Shown one piece after another: positions 7,918-16,939 of a stretch of DNA of 64,000 nt. A model generated the notes under the pieces. The model searched no databases and was not told the origin of the DNA. It worked only from the letters and a program-made list of their open reading frames with translations. This DNA comes from Sedimenticola_A sp040506425 (GTDB lineage: Bacteria > Pseudomonadota > Gammaproteobacteria > Chromatiales > Chromatiaceae). Positions within the stretch are counted from its first letter, which is position 1; each line of letters starts with the position of its first letter. Both the position numbers and the translations under genes were made by a program. Where the stretch lies: NCBI GenBank assembly GCA_965224515.1, contig OZ245051.1:2418001-2482000 (forward strand). Direction: 5' to 3'.

Positions 7918-8730
7918 ATGTCAGCCGTAGACATCGAACAGTACAAGATCAAGAGTGAGCCTTACTACGAGGCTGTTGGCAACGAGATCGACCTTTACGG
8001 GGCGGCCTACGCACGGCGCATGCCGATGATGCTCAAGGGTCCTACCGGTTGCGGTAAGTCCCGCTTTGTCGAATACATGGCGTATAAACTGGGCAGGCCT
8101 CTCATCACCGTGGCCTGTAATGAGGATATGACCGCATCCGACCTGGTTGGGCGTTTCCTGCTCGACAAGGACGGCACCAAGTGGCAGGACGGACCCCTGA
8201 CCACGGCGGCACGTATCGGCGCTATCTGCTACCTGGATGAAGTGGTCGAGGCGCGTCAGGATACCACCGTTGTGATCCATCCCCTGACCGATCACCGTCG
8301 CAATCTGCCCCTGGACAAGAAGGGCGAGATGATCGAGGCTCATCCCGATTTTCAGCTGGTGATCTCCTATAACCCCGGCTACCAGAGCCTGATGAAGGAC
8401 CTCAAGCAGTCCACCAAGCAGCGTTTCGGCGCCCTCAACTTCGATTACCCCGAGGCCGAGACCGAGACCGCCATCGTGGCCAAAGAGTCCGGTGTGGATG
8501 CTGACATTGCCGGCAAGCTGGTACAGATCGCCCACCGTGCTCGTAACCTCAAGGGCCACGGTCTGGACGAAGGTATCTCCACACGTCTGCTGGTCTATGC
8601 AGGACACATGATCGCTGAAGGTGTCGAGCCCGAGGCGGCCTGCTACATGACATTGGTCACCCCGCTCACAGACGACCCTGATATGCGCGAGACCCTGGAG
8701 GCAGCCGTTCAGACGTTCTTTGTTTCTTAG
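7918..8730 (+). CDS. cbbQ: CbbQ, MoxR-family AAA+ ATPase (RuBisCO activase motor)
   Basis: 270-aa AAA+ protein that, with CbbO, remodels inhibited RuBisCO to release tight-binding sugar phosphates. Walker A GPTGCGKS is at residues 41-48, Walker B ICYLDE at 103-108, and ISYNPGYQ resembles the MoxR sensor-1 region. The C-terminal lid contains the GISTRLLVYAGHMI segment typical of CbbQ/NirQ/NorQ. ATG 7918 is preceded by AGAGG. Its position between cbbS and cbbO separates it from nitrite/nitric-oxide-reductase paralogues. Confidence 0.96.
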   Translation: MSAVDIEQYKIKSEPYYEAVGNEIDLYGAAYARRMPMMLKGPTGCGKSRFVEYMAYKLGRPLITVACNEDMTASDLVGRFLLDKDGTKWQDGPLTTAARIGAICYLDEVVEARQDTTVVIHPLTDHRRNLPLDKKGEMIEAHPDFQLVISYNPGYQSLMKDLKQSTKQRFGALNFDYPEAETETAIVAKESGVDADIAGKLVQIAHRARNLKGHGLDEGISTRLLVYAGHMIAEGVEPEAACYMTLVTPLTDDPDMRETLEAAVQTFFVS

Positions 8731-8801
8731 TGCTAATCAGCTCAGGGAGCTGTTAACTGGCAGCAGAAGTAAACTAGCCAACTAGCGAAACGGGACTTGA
8801 A

Positions 8802-11132
8802 ATGAGCGTCAACCTCGAAGACTACATAGAGGATTTTGCGGAAGCCGCACCGGAGATCCACGACACCCTGGAGGCGACCTTTCACGAGGCGGCCCGGGTG
8901 ATGTCTCCCGCTGGCCTGCAGGATTACATGGACGGCGGCAAAGCCCTGATCAACCTTGGCCGCGGCAGTGACCTGGTGATCACCTACCTCCAGGAGATGC
9001 CCCTGGTGGTCAAGGAGTGTGGTGAGGATATCATCGGCGACTGCGTAAGCGCCGCGATGAAACTCGCCTCCATGACCTCGGGCGAGGTGATTGGGCTGCT
9101 GTTGAGCAGTCTGCCCACCGCTGCACGCCGACTGGGCGATGCCGAGCTGCTGCGGGGTTACCTGACCCTGATCCACCAGCTGTCGGCCACCGCCGCACGT
9201 GGCCTGCGGCCGATGTTGAACCATATCGATGATCTGCTATCAAAGCTGACTCTCAGCGGTCTGCGCCGCTGGGCCAATTTCGGTGCCCAGGCCTACCGCC
9301 GGGATTTCGACAACCTTACCGCCTACTTCAACCTGGAATCCCAGGACAGCCTTGCTGTATTGAAGAAGGAGCGCAAGGGTACGCTGTTCATCAATGTGCA
9401 GCGCAAGCTCAATTTCTACCTGCGCTCACTCTGGGGCAAGGACTTCTTCCTGCGTCCCACCGGCGCGGACTATACCGATTTCCGCCCCTACCTCGAGAGC
9501 CGCATCATGCACATGCCCGACGCGGTTGACGGCATTGGCGGACTCTCCGGGTTGGAGTATTACCGTGCCATCGCGGCACACATTGCGGCCCATATCTGCT
9601 ACACGGAGTCACGCATCTCGGCCGAGCAGTTGAGCCCGGCGCAGATGTTCTTCATCGCCTTTGTCGAAGATGCCCGCGTGGAGTACAAGGCGGCCCGGGA
9701 GTTTCCAGGCCTGAAGAAACTCTGGAGGGCCCTGCTCGCCATGGAACACACGGGTGACGTTGAGCACCCCACCATGCGGGTGCTGGAGCATACGGCATTG
9801 ATGCTGCTGGATTCGAAAGTCAGCAGTGACGATGCCGAACTGAATGCAATTGTTGCCAAGTTCCACGATCAGATCGAAGAGAAGCAGGATGACAATGTCT
9901 TCTCCTGGCACATGGGCATGGAACTGTTCAATCTTTTCTCCGCCCGCAGGGAGGTGCCCAGCCTGCGCATCCTCGAGCGCATCCGTATTCCCTACCGCGA
10001 TGACAACCGCTTCGTGTGGGAGTTCGAAGAGCTGGAGTGGGGCAGCGAGGCCGAGTACATCGCCGCAAGTCAGCGCCAGATGCGCAAGCATGTCAGCGCC
10101 ATCGAGATGGCCAACGAGGTGGACTGTGAACTTGCCGGTGATGACGCCCAGGAGGTCTGGATCTGCGAGACCGAGTTTTATCCTTACGAAGACCTGGGGG
10201 TCAGCTTCAACGAGATGTGGGGCAAGGAACCGATTTCCGATCCCTTCCACTATTCGGAGTGGGACTACCAGGTACAACTGAGCCGTCCTGACTGGGTGAC
10301 CGTATACGAACGTAGACAGCAAAAGGGTGATCCCGAGGATATCGAGAACATCCTGGCTGAGTACAAGCCGATCGCCTTCCGCATCAAACAGATCATCGAT
10401 CTGCTCACTCCGGAAGGGGTACAGCGTGTGCGTAATATGGAAGATGGCGATGAGATCGACATCAACGCCGCCGTCGACGCGATGATCTCTCTCCGCATGG
10501 GTGAGCAGCCCAATCCGCGAATCAGCATGCGAAACGTTATCAAGAACCGTGACCTGTCAGTCGTTCTTCTGCTGGATCTTTCCGAGTCGACCAATGAAAA
10601 GATGGCCGGTTCCGACAAGACCGTATTGGAGCTGACCCGCGAGGCGGCCACCCTGGTGTCCACCGCCATCGAGGGAATCGGAGATCCCTTTGCGGTGCAC
10701 GGTTTTGCCTCTGATGGTCGTCACGATGTGCAGTACTACCGCTTCAAGGATTTTAATCAGCACTTTGACGATGATGCCAAGTCGCGCCTTGCCGGTATGT
10801 CCGGTGGCCTGTCGACACGCATGGGGGGCGCTCTGCGTCACGCCGGTCACCACCTGCTGAAGCAGACGGAGCGGCGCAAGCTGATTCTGTTGGTGACCGA
10901 TGGTGAGCCGGCAGACATCGACGAACGCGATCCGCAGCACCTGCGTCACGATACTAAAAAGGCGGTCGAGGAACTCTATACAACAGGTGTTCTGACCTAC
11001 TGTCTGACACTGGATCCCAACGCAGACAGCTACGTAAAGCGTATCTTTGGCGAGAACAATTACACGATTATTGACAATGTTGATCGCCTGCCGGAGAAAC
11101 TTCCGACATTGTTTGCCAGTCTTACCAGCTAG
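8802..11132 (+). CDS. cbbO: CbbO, von Willebrand factor A domain RuBisCO activation adaptor
   Basis: 776-aa partner of CbbQ. The long N-terminal helical region (about residues 1-560) is typical of CbbO/NorD. The C-terminal VWA domain carries the MIDAS motif in LLLDLSESTN (D-x-S-x-S) near residue 590, with LILLVTDGEPAD forming the later metal-site strand. In characterised CbbQO complexes CbbO docks the hexameric CbbQ ring to the RuBisCO large subunit. ATG 8802 lies 71 bp after cbbQ. Full length. Confidence 0.95.
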   Translation: MSVNLEDYIEDFAEAAPEIHDTLEATFHEAARVMSPAGLQDYMDGGKALINLGRGSDLVITYLQEMPLVVKECGEDIIGDCVSAAMKLASMTSGEVIGLLLSSLPTAARRLGDAELLRGYLTLIHQLSATAARGLRPMLNHIDDLLSKLTLSGLRRWANFGAQAYRRDFDNLTAYFNLESQDSLAVLKKERKGTLFINVQRKLNFYLRSLWGKDFFLRPTGADYTDFRPYLESRIMHMPDAVDGIGGLSGLEYYRAIAAHIAAHICYTESRISAEQLSPAQMFFIAFVEDARVEYKAAREFPGLKKLWRALLAMEHTGDVEHPTMRVLEHTALMLLDSKVSSDDAELNAIVAKFHDQIEEKQDDNVFSWHMGMELFNLFSARREVPSLRILERIRIPYRDDNRFVWEFEELEWGSEAEYIAASQRQMRKHVSAIEMANEVDCELAGDDAQEVWICETEFYPYEDLGVSFNEMWGKEPISDPFHYSEWDYQVQLSRPDWVTVYERRQQKGDPEDIENILAEYKPIAFRIKQIIDLLTPEGVQRVRNMEDGDEIDINAAVDAMISLRMGEQPNPRISMRNVIKNRDLSVVLLLDLSESTNEKMAGSDKTVLELTREAATLVSTAIEGIGDPFAVHGFASDGRHDVQYYRFKDFNQHFDDDAKSRLAGMSGGLSTRMGGALRHAGHHLLKQTERRKLILLVTDGEPADIDERDPQHLRHDTKKAVEELYTTGVLTYCLTLDPNADSYVKRIFGENNYTIIDNVDRLPEKLPTLFASLTS

Positions 11133-11143
11133 AAGATAACTTT

Positions 11144-11166
11144 CCCTCTCCCTGCGAGGGAGAGGG
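11144..11166 (+). promoter_or_regulatory. G/C hairpin after cbbO
   Basis: Perfect 10-bp inverted repeat CCCTCTCCCT/AGGGAGAGGG with a GCG loop, 11 nt after the cbbO stop. The sequence resembles a common dispersed palindrome. No T-tract follows, so read-through into the next two genes remains possible. Confidence 0.7.
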
Positions 11167-11189
11167 GGCAAAGATATAAAGAGGGTTGA

Positions 11190-11591
11190 GTGTACACGCG
11201 CCACGACGAGATGCCGGTTTACGAGCAACGGGACGGACAGCTCGACGCAAACCACTACAACCATGTGCAGGTGGCGCTGAACAGATTGGGCGAACAACTC
11301 TACCTGGAGCTTCCGGGTCTCAGGACCCTGGCGCTCATATTGCAGCGTGATGCTTGGGTCATCGTTGACAGGGCGCTGAACGACGTGCCTATCGCCGCAT
11401 GGAGCGGGTTCGAAACCGAAAGTCGCGAAACGCTGCACAAACCCGTTCACTGTCGCATCAGGCTGTTTCATGCACATGCGGAAAAAATCCTTGAACGGGT
11501 GATCGAGGCAATGGAACTGCTGTTGGGTGAACAACTGGATGAAGCAGGGCAGGGGGCGGCCAGCATCATTCCATTCAAGCCATTGGAATAA
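11190..11591 (+). CDS. Unknown protein downstream of cbbO
   Basis: 133 aa from GTG 11190 (AGAGGG 5-6 nt upstream); ATG 11211 is a possible later start. Soluble and probably alpha/beta, with NHYNHVQVALNRLGEQLYLELPGLRTLALILQRDAWVIVD early, a central VPIAAWSGFE, and a helical end HAHAEKILERVIEAMELLLGEQ. I recognise no catalytic motif. It is co-directional with cbbO (57 bp gap) and the next gene (29 bp gap), which suggests a three-gene tail on the cbb operon. Codon use resembles the neighbours, so it looks like a real gene. Confidence 0.7.
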   Translation: MYTRHDEMPVYEQRDGQLDANHYNHVQVALNRLGEQLYLELPGLRTLALILQRDAWVIVDRALNDVPIAAWSGFETESRETLHKPVHCRIRLFHAHAEKILERVIEAMELLLGEQLDEAGQGAASIIPFKPLE

Positions 11592-11620
11592 TCCGAAGGC
11601 TTGATAGCCGGAGGAGCAAA

Positions 11621-13342
11621 ATGCCGGTACTGCCTAGTGGACATGTTGTTGGAATAACCAACGAGCGCGCACGCTATCATGCGACGCGCCAGAACATGCG
11701 TGTCACCCGCGAAACACCCCTGCACGAACTCTATCGGCTGGTGGATATCGTTTTCGCGGATGAAAAACGCGATTCCAATGACCTGAGCCAGGGCTACCGG
11801 TTCACCGGCTATACCGTTTCCGACTACCAGTGGCTAAGCAAGTGGCGGGAAGAGGATCGCATCAGCTTCCTCGATTGGATCAACCAGAGCAGACAGCTCC
11901 AGGTTATCGAGGGTGCGCGCCGGAAGATAATTTATGACACGCTGCCCCACCAGGTACAGGCTGCCACCTACCCCGAAAGCCTCCACAGTGTACTGCGCCG
12001 TCGTATTGCCGCCATGGAGATGAGTAGCGCCGGTGCCGAACAGTGGCGCAGCACCATACTCAACATGAAACACTGCGGTGTGCGCGAAGACGAGATCAGG
12101 TGGTCCGGCATACTGGAGTTTCTTGACCAGGCCAAATCCGAGCGGGAAGGTACCATTACCCGCGAGGAGGTCCTCTCCCGTATCGACTTTTCAGAGATCC
12201 GCATCGAACTGACCAATGAACTGGTTAGAGATGAGGAATGTCACCTGCCGTTTCGCGAACGGGCCTATATACTCACGGCCCGCCAGCTTAAGGATGCAGG
12301 TATCAGTCTCGCGAATGGTGAAGTCCCAGTGGTGCGTTACCAGGACAGCCTGCTCGGATATCGTATTCTCTCCGTCTGGCGCAGGGGAAGTTTCGGCAGT
12401 GCCAGGCGCTGGATCCTGCTCGACCCTGATGGTTCATCCCGCATCACTCCTGGCCAGGAGAGGCTGGACTTCGACAATTGTCGCGGGGCCATGGATGCGG
12501 CCAACGATCATGCAATGAACAATCATGGCCTCAACAGCCCCCTGCGTCACAACGACAAGTACGAGTACATGAGTCTCCACGGTGGCATGGATTACAGGGA
12601 GTGGATTGTCACCCTGCCTGACTATCAACACTCGCACTTCACTCCTCACTTCACCGAACGCAACGTGCTGCTCCATTTTCGCACCAAGACCCGCTACGAC
12701 CAACAGGGCAACCGGCTGCTGTTCGTGGAAGAGATACAGAGCGACTGGCACCAGTCCGCCCGCAAGGGACGTGGCAGTCGTACACAGGGCAGGGTACCCC
12801 AGGCACCCTTCCACAAGGAGTGGTCGCTGCTGGCGGTAAAGCTGCTGCTGATGCACGCCGTGAAAGAAGGCTACGACCGAATGGCCTGGAGCCCGGGGCA
12901 GACTCAGCAGATGCGCTACCAGTGCGATGTACCAGCTCTGCGTCGATTCTACGACAGAGAAATATCCCAACACCTGGAGCAGTTGTCAAAGGCTTGGGAC
13001 GGGAAAGTGGAATCAACACTCATCGATACCAAAGAGCCCTGGTTAAGTGCCCGCCGCTCTGGAGATAACTGGTCCGTCTGCGACCGCAATGGCAGGTTCA
13101 CAACCCGCAAGGCGTTATCGAAAGAGCAGGCAGTGGCACTCTGCGAGCGTCATACAAAAAATATTGAGCTGGAAGTTCCCCTGTTCAAAATACCCGAAGC
13201 CATGAGCAGCAGGATCAGGCAGGATGCCCTGCCGCTGTTTGGCACCATGATCATCGACAAGGTAAAGAGACCCCTGTGTGGAGTGGATGGATTCAAGGGG
13301 TGTGATGAAAAGACGAAGAGCCTTTGTATGGGGCGTGGGTGA
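11621..13342 (+). CDS. Standalone protein with a phage/mobile-element polyvalent-protein-type EEIQSDWHQ module
   Basis: 573 aa from ATG 11621 (GGAGG at 11610-11614). Two segments match, from memory, modules of very large polyvalent proteins carried by phages and conjugative elements. About residues 140-200 read NMKHCGVREDEIRWSGILEF and TITREEVLSRIDF. About residues 310-425 contain NVLLHFRTKTRYDQQGNRLLF, then VEEIQSDWHQSARKG, APFHKEWSLLAVKLLLMHAV and GYDRMAWSPGQTQQMRY. The characteristic close of such modules, here SSRIRQDALPLFGTM, lies near residues 525-545, so the module seems complete with its own N-terminal domain. Function of the module is unknown. The gene is 29 bp after the preceding one and co-directional with cbb, with no phage genes nearby. 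Confidence 0.75.
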   Translation: MPVLPSGHVVGITNERARYHATRQNMRVTRETPLHELYRLVDIVFADEKRDSNDLSQGYRFTGYTVSDYQWLSKWREEDRISFLDWINQSRQLQVIEGARRKIIYDTLPHQVQAATYPESLHSVLRRRIAAMEMSSAGAEQWRSTILNMKHCGVREDEIRWSGILEFLDQAKSEREGTITREEVLSRIDFSEIRIELTNELVRDEECHLPFRERAYILTARQLKDAGISLANGEVPVVRYQDSLLGYRILSVWRRGSFGSARRWILLDPDGSSRITPGQERLDFDNCRGAMDAANDHAMNNHGLNSPLRHNDKYEYMSLHGGMDYREWIVTLPDYQHSHFTPHFTERNVLLHFRTKTRYDQQGNRLLFVEEIQSDWHQSARKGRGSRTQGRVPQAPFHKEWSLLAVKLLLMHAVKEGYDRMAWSPGQTQQMRYQCDVPALRRFYDREISQHLEQLSKAWDGKVESTLIDTKEPWLSARRSGDNWSVCDRNGRFTTRKALSKEQAVALCERHTKNIELEVPLFKIPEAMSSRIRQDALPLFGTMIIDKVKRPLCGVDGFKGCDEKTKSLCMGRG

Positions 13343-13425
13343 CGCTTCTCATTACCAGCAGCAAAAAATAAACAGGTGTGAGATGGGAGTTTTTCCATCT
13401 GTGAGAATGTGATCGTTAGGTTTGT

Positions 13426-14154
13426 TCAACTCGCGAATCTATGAAATATGCCGTCTATCTGTAGCATTTGGCCAGAATTACTATCTGAAAATCCAGGCTC
13501 AATAGCGACCAAGGTATAACCTTTAGAGCATAAAATACTATATAGCTCATTAAATAAAAGTTCATCCTCATACAATGGTATCAGTGACATTTCCAATTGA
13601 ATCGTATCTATGTGATTGAGGGCTGTTTCAGCGCCTTTAATCACTTTACTCTCAAATCCCTGGGTATCTATTTTTAGATAAATATTAGTCCCATTTATTG
13701 ATAGATCATCCATTATGCTGTCAAGGGTTCTTATATCAACAGTATCCTGTCCTACATATTTTGAATCAGGTGCTGATTTTTCATGCGACTCAAGCATGTT
13801 CAAGATAGAACTACTATAAGAATTTCCGGCAATATTTATTGTTGTTTTTCCCTCTGCATCTCCAATTGCGCAATTGATCGCTTTCCACTTCTTATCATTG
13901 GCAGCCTTATCTTTTAATAATTCAAATTCCGAGCTAAGCGGTTCAAATGAAATAATGTCACCAGTATATCCAATATCATTTCTCATCTGCTCGGCAAATT
14001 GACCAATATTTGCACCGACATCCAGAATAAGCTGTATATCGTAAGATTCAAGTAAGGCTTTTCTTCGCGCTAATGGATGTGATGTAGAGTCAAATCGCGA
14101 AATATCATATCCCACTCTCCACAATAATCTTCTGATGTTATGCTTAAAACTCAC
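13426..14154 (-). CDS. FkbM-family SAM-dependent methyltransferase
   Basis: 242 aa if started at GTG 14154, which has a strong AAGGAAG site about 6 nt upstream; an ATG at 14235 (MNETLEVYPL) would add 27 residues but has no obvious site. The SAM-binding motif LILDVGANIGQFAEQM is followed by ISFEPLSSEFELL and the second family motif YLKIDTQGFE, typical of FkbM O-methyltransferases that methylate sugars, often on surface polysaccharides. The gene is clearly more AT-rich than its neighbours, with many ATA/AAA/TTA codons, and stands alone, which points to horizontal acquisition. Acceptor substrate not predictable. Confidence 0.85.
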   Translation of the reverse strand: MSFKHNIRRLLWRVGYDISRFDSTSHPLARRKALLESYDIQLILDVGANIGQFAEQMRNDIGYTGDIISFEPLSSEFELLKDKAANDKKWKAINCAIGDAEGKTTINIAGNSYSSSILNMLESHEKSAPDSKYVGQDTVDIRTLDSIMDDLSINGTNIYLKIDTQGFESKVIKGAETALNHIDTIQLEMSLIPLYEDELLFNELYSILCSKGYTLVAIEPGFSDSNSGQMLQIDGIFHRFAS

Positions 14155-14517
14155 TTGTCTCTTCCTTCTTCTCACACAAAATAACCACCCAGGCCGGTGG
14201 CGGTATAATGGGTAGACTTCAAGTGTTTCATTCATGCATGGCAGTTATTCATCTGACCAGCAGGAGTGTCGTGATGCCCGATCAGCAAGAATAATGTGAT
14301 ATCCCGCTTGTGTGATAACTATCAGCTGTATTTTTGCTGGAAATCGTCCAGGTGGGCATCCTGCAATATGGGTTTTATTGCATATTGTGTTTAAAGATAG
14401 CAGAACAGTTGGCTCTGCAGAAGATGTCTTGTCAGGCCTTTAGAAAGTTTATGTGGGGCGTAAGAGCGTATCTGCTGTTAACAGCTATAGGTTTGGTTAT
14501 AAGGCCTGTATTGGAGC
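14155..14517. other. AT-rich intergenic stretch, no supported gene
   Basis: Between the FkbM gene start and the metallo-hydrolase stop. It holds the FkbM ribosome site and possibly an alternative longer N-terminus (up to 14235). A plus-strand TTG-initiated frame from 14334 has no ribosome site and overlaps the neighbouring gene, so I do not call it. No convincing hairpin terminator seen. Confidence 0.5.
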
Positions 14518-15462
14518 TCAGAACGCGCTCTCTTCAACCTCTAGCAGGGCGAGGCTGATGTGTTTGCCGACTTCGTCTTCGAAGTTGACCCACTGGCTGT
14601 AGGCGGCCAGTTTCTGTACCACGGGCTCTTTCATCTCGAAGGCTTCAAGATCATCTTCGTAGAGGCGCTCGACCTCATGGTAGAGAGTCTCCAGGTAAGT
14701 TTTGTAGCCTGCTGGTACATCGACACCACCCACGGGACCATGCCCCGGAACATAGTGTTTTGCCTGTATATCCATCGCCACCTTGCAGGCGTTGATGTTG
14801 CCTTTGAAAGTGGCGTCATCCATGCGTGCGATGCGGGTGTGAAGCACGTTGTCGCCGGTGAATACCACCGAGTCTTCCACATACTCGATCATGACGTCGG
14901 TGCCGCTGTGGGCCTTGCCCGGGGCGTAGATGCGGAATGTCTTACCGTTTATCTTGAGGGTTTCGCTGTCGGTGACCTCTGTATTGGGTATGACGGCAAC
15001 CGTGCCGTCGGTAAATCCGTTGGTGGAGGAAGACATGAGTTCCACCCACCGCTCACCTTCTCCCTCCCGGGCTTTTATGATCATCTCGGGGTGCCCCATG
15101 ATCACGGCATCGGGATAGAGCTCTGTTATGGCGTGGTTGCCCAGCCAGTGATCACCGTGCACATGGGTTGAAAAGACATGGGTGACCGGCTTATCGGTCA
15201 GTTCCCTGATGCGTTTCATTACCATGCGGCCGGCCTGCAGGCTTGAACCGGGGTCAACGACGATCACCCCCTGGTCTGCAATGATCCATGCCGGGTTGTT
15301 CATGAACCCCTGGTTCTCCACCGAGGGGAAGCCTCTTGGTCCTTCAATGACGTAGGTGGAGTCGGAGATCTTCTGGACCGGGTAGTCTCTTATGATCTCT
15401 CCGGACCAGGCCTGGGGGATGAAAAGCATGAAAAGTAAAAGGGAATTGATTAAGCGCATCAT
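14518..15462 (-). CDS. Exported MBL-fold (SoxH-like) metallo-hydrolase
   Basis: About 314 aa from ATG 15462, which begins a clear Sec signal peptide (MMRLINSLLLFMLFIPQAWS). The mature protein has the metallo-beta-lactamase zinc motif HVHGDHWLGN, a downstream AHSGTDV histidine, FTGDN and PGHGP, so both metal sites look intact. This arrangement is close to periplasmic MBL proteins of the SoxH/quinoprotein-associated group. The true substrate is unknown; some relatives sit in sox or methanol-oxidation loci, but there is no such neighbour here. Single gene, divergent from nhaA. Confidence 0.85.
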   Translation of the reverse strand: MMRLINSLLLFMLFIPQAWSGEIIRDYPVQKISDSTYVIEGPRGFPSVENQGFMNNPAWIIADQGVIVVDPGSSLQAGRMVMKRIRELTDKPVTHVFSTHVHGDHWLGNHAITELYPDAVIMGHPEMIIKAREGEGERWVELMSSSTNGFTDGTVAVIPNTEVTDSETLKINGKTFRIYAPGKAHSGTDVMIEYVEDSVVFTGDNVLHTRIARMDDATFKGNINACKVAMDIQAKHYVPGHGPVGGVDVPAGYKTYLETLYHEVERLYEDDLEAFEMKEPVVQKLAAYSQWVNFEDEVGKHISLALLEVEESAF

Positions 15463-15608
15463 GGGTCTGTGTTCGATTAATTGCAATTGTTGCAAGCTTA
15501 GGTTGGGTTTGAATATCGATCCATTGTGGAATACCTTAATTTATTCAGAAAAGAGAGGGTTGTTTTGGTTGGGTGTTGAGGTATATGTAAGTCATTGAGT
15601 TAGTTTGT

Positions 15609-15630
15609 GTCGGGATGAAGCCCGACCTAC
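15609..15630. repeat. Single copy of the GTCGGG...CCCGAC dispersed palindrome
   Basis: GTCGGGATGAAGCCCGACCTAC: short inverted repeat of the same family as 1693-1740 and 18952-19030, located in the metallo-hydrolase/nhaA divergent region. Confidence 0.75.
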
Positions 15631-15724
15631 AGGGCTTTGGTTGTATGCGGTCACTTAATAATTAGATGCCCATGGTTACAAAAGAGTTGAAACTAAAATT
15701 ATTTGACCGCATCTGAATGGAAGT

Positions 15725-16915
15725 ATGGCTATCATGACGAATCTGCGTGAATTTCTGAAGTTGGAATCGGCCAGCGGCATTGTGCTCGTTATCGCTGCGA
15801 TAGTGGCCATGATCCTGGCCAACTCGCCCCTGGTGGTTTATTACAATATGTTGATCGACATGCCCGTGGAGGTCCGTGTCGGTCCGCTGGAACTCGCCAA
15901 ACCCCTGCTGCTGTGGATCAACGACGGCCTGATGGCGGTGTTCTTCTTTCTCGTCGGCCTGGAACTTAAACGCGAACTGATGGAAGGTGAGTTGAAGAAG
16001 CCCGCCAATATCACCCTGCCGGCCCTTGCCGCAACGGGAGGCATGCTGGTGCCTGCGCTGGTCTATATCGCCTTCAACTATGACAATGCCGATGCGATGC
16101 AGGGGTGGGCCATACCGACCGCTACCGACATCGCCTTCGCCCTGGGGGTGTTGTCACTCTTCGGCAACCGGGTCCCCCTGAGTCTGAAAGTGTTCCTTGT
16201 CACCCTGGCGATCTTTGATGACATGGGTGCGATTATTATCATTGCGCTCTTCTATACGGCGCAGATATCCACTGCATCTCTGGTTGTTGCCGCGGCCTGT
16301 ATTGTTGTTCTGTTTATTCTCAACCGGCGTGGTGTGGATGAGATGACCCCCTATATCATCTTCGGCTTCGTGATGTGGGTGGCGGTGCTCAAATCCGGTG
16401 TGCACGCCACCCTTGCAGGTGTGGTGCTGGCTTTCTTTATTCCCATGGGCGATAAAAAGAACCCTGACCGGTCACTGCTCAAGGAGCTTGAGCATGACCT
16501 GCACGGCGCTGTCGCCTTTGTCATCCTTCCGCTGTTTGCCTTTGCCAACTCAGGTATTTCACTGCAGGGCATCGGTTTTGATCATCTGTTTCACCCGATA
16601 CCCCTGGGCATCGCTGTAGGACTCTTTCTGGGTAAGCAACTGGGGGTGTTCGCCTTCTGCTGGCTGGGTATAAAGCTGGGCCTGACCAGACTGCCCGATG
16701 GTATCAGCTGGGGCATGCTCTATGGCGCTTCATTGATTACCGGCATCGGTTTCACCATGAGTCTCTTTATCGGCTCTCTCTCGTTTGAGGAGACCGGTGT
16801 AAACCTTCTGTTTGATGACCGGCTGGGGATTATCGTGGGTTCACTGCTGTCAGCGGTGGCAGGGTACCTGCTGCTGAGCCGGGTGTTGCCTGCTGCAGGC
16901 AAGGCTTCTGATTAA
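15725..16915 (+). CDS. nhaA: Na+/H+ antiporter NhaA
   Basis: 396-aa inner-membrane antiporter exchanging Na+ or Li+ for H+, giving sodium and alkaline-pH tolerance. The family landmarks are present: LNDGLMAVFFFLVGLE-like block (here WINDGLMAVFFFLVGLELKRE), IPTATDIAFALGVL, and the transport aspartate pair in LAIFDDMGAI. About 12 membrane segments, with the C-terminal FTMSLFIGSLSF. ATG 15725 follows GGAAG; the Met four codons later is also possible. Monocistronic. Fits a marine or halotolerant lifestyle. Confidence 0.96.
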   Translation: MAIMTNLREFLKLESASGIVLVIAAIVAMILANSPLVVYYNMLIDMPVEVRVGPLELAKPLLLWINDGLMAVFFFLVGLELKRELMEGELKKPANITLPALAATGGMLVPALVYIAFNYDNADAMQGWAIPTATDIAFALGVLSLFGNRVPLSLKVFLVTLAIFDDMGAIIIIALFYTAQISTASLVVAAACIVVLFILNRRGVDEMTPYIIFGFVMWVAVLKSGVHATLAGVVLAFFIPMGDKKNPDRSLLKELEHDLHGAVAFVILPLFAFANSGISLQGIGFDHLFHPIPLGIAVGLFLGKQLGVFAFCWLGIKLGLTRLPDGISWGMLYGASLITGIGFTMSLFIGSLSFEETGVNLLFDDRLGIIVGSLLSAVAGYLLLSRVLPAAGKASD

Positions 16916-16939
16916 CAGGCTTCTGGGCCTGACAGATAC

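Noticed and set aside
14334..14558. TTG-initiated plus-strand frame of 74 codons before the metallo-hydrolase
   Set aside because: No ribosome site, overlaps the convergent gene's end, and its hydrophobic part is explained by AT-rich sequence.
16888..16904. TTGCCTGCTGCAGGCAA palindrome at the end of nhaA
   Set aside because: Lies inside the coding region, so chance or codon use explains it; no T-tract.
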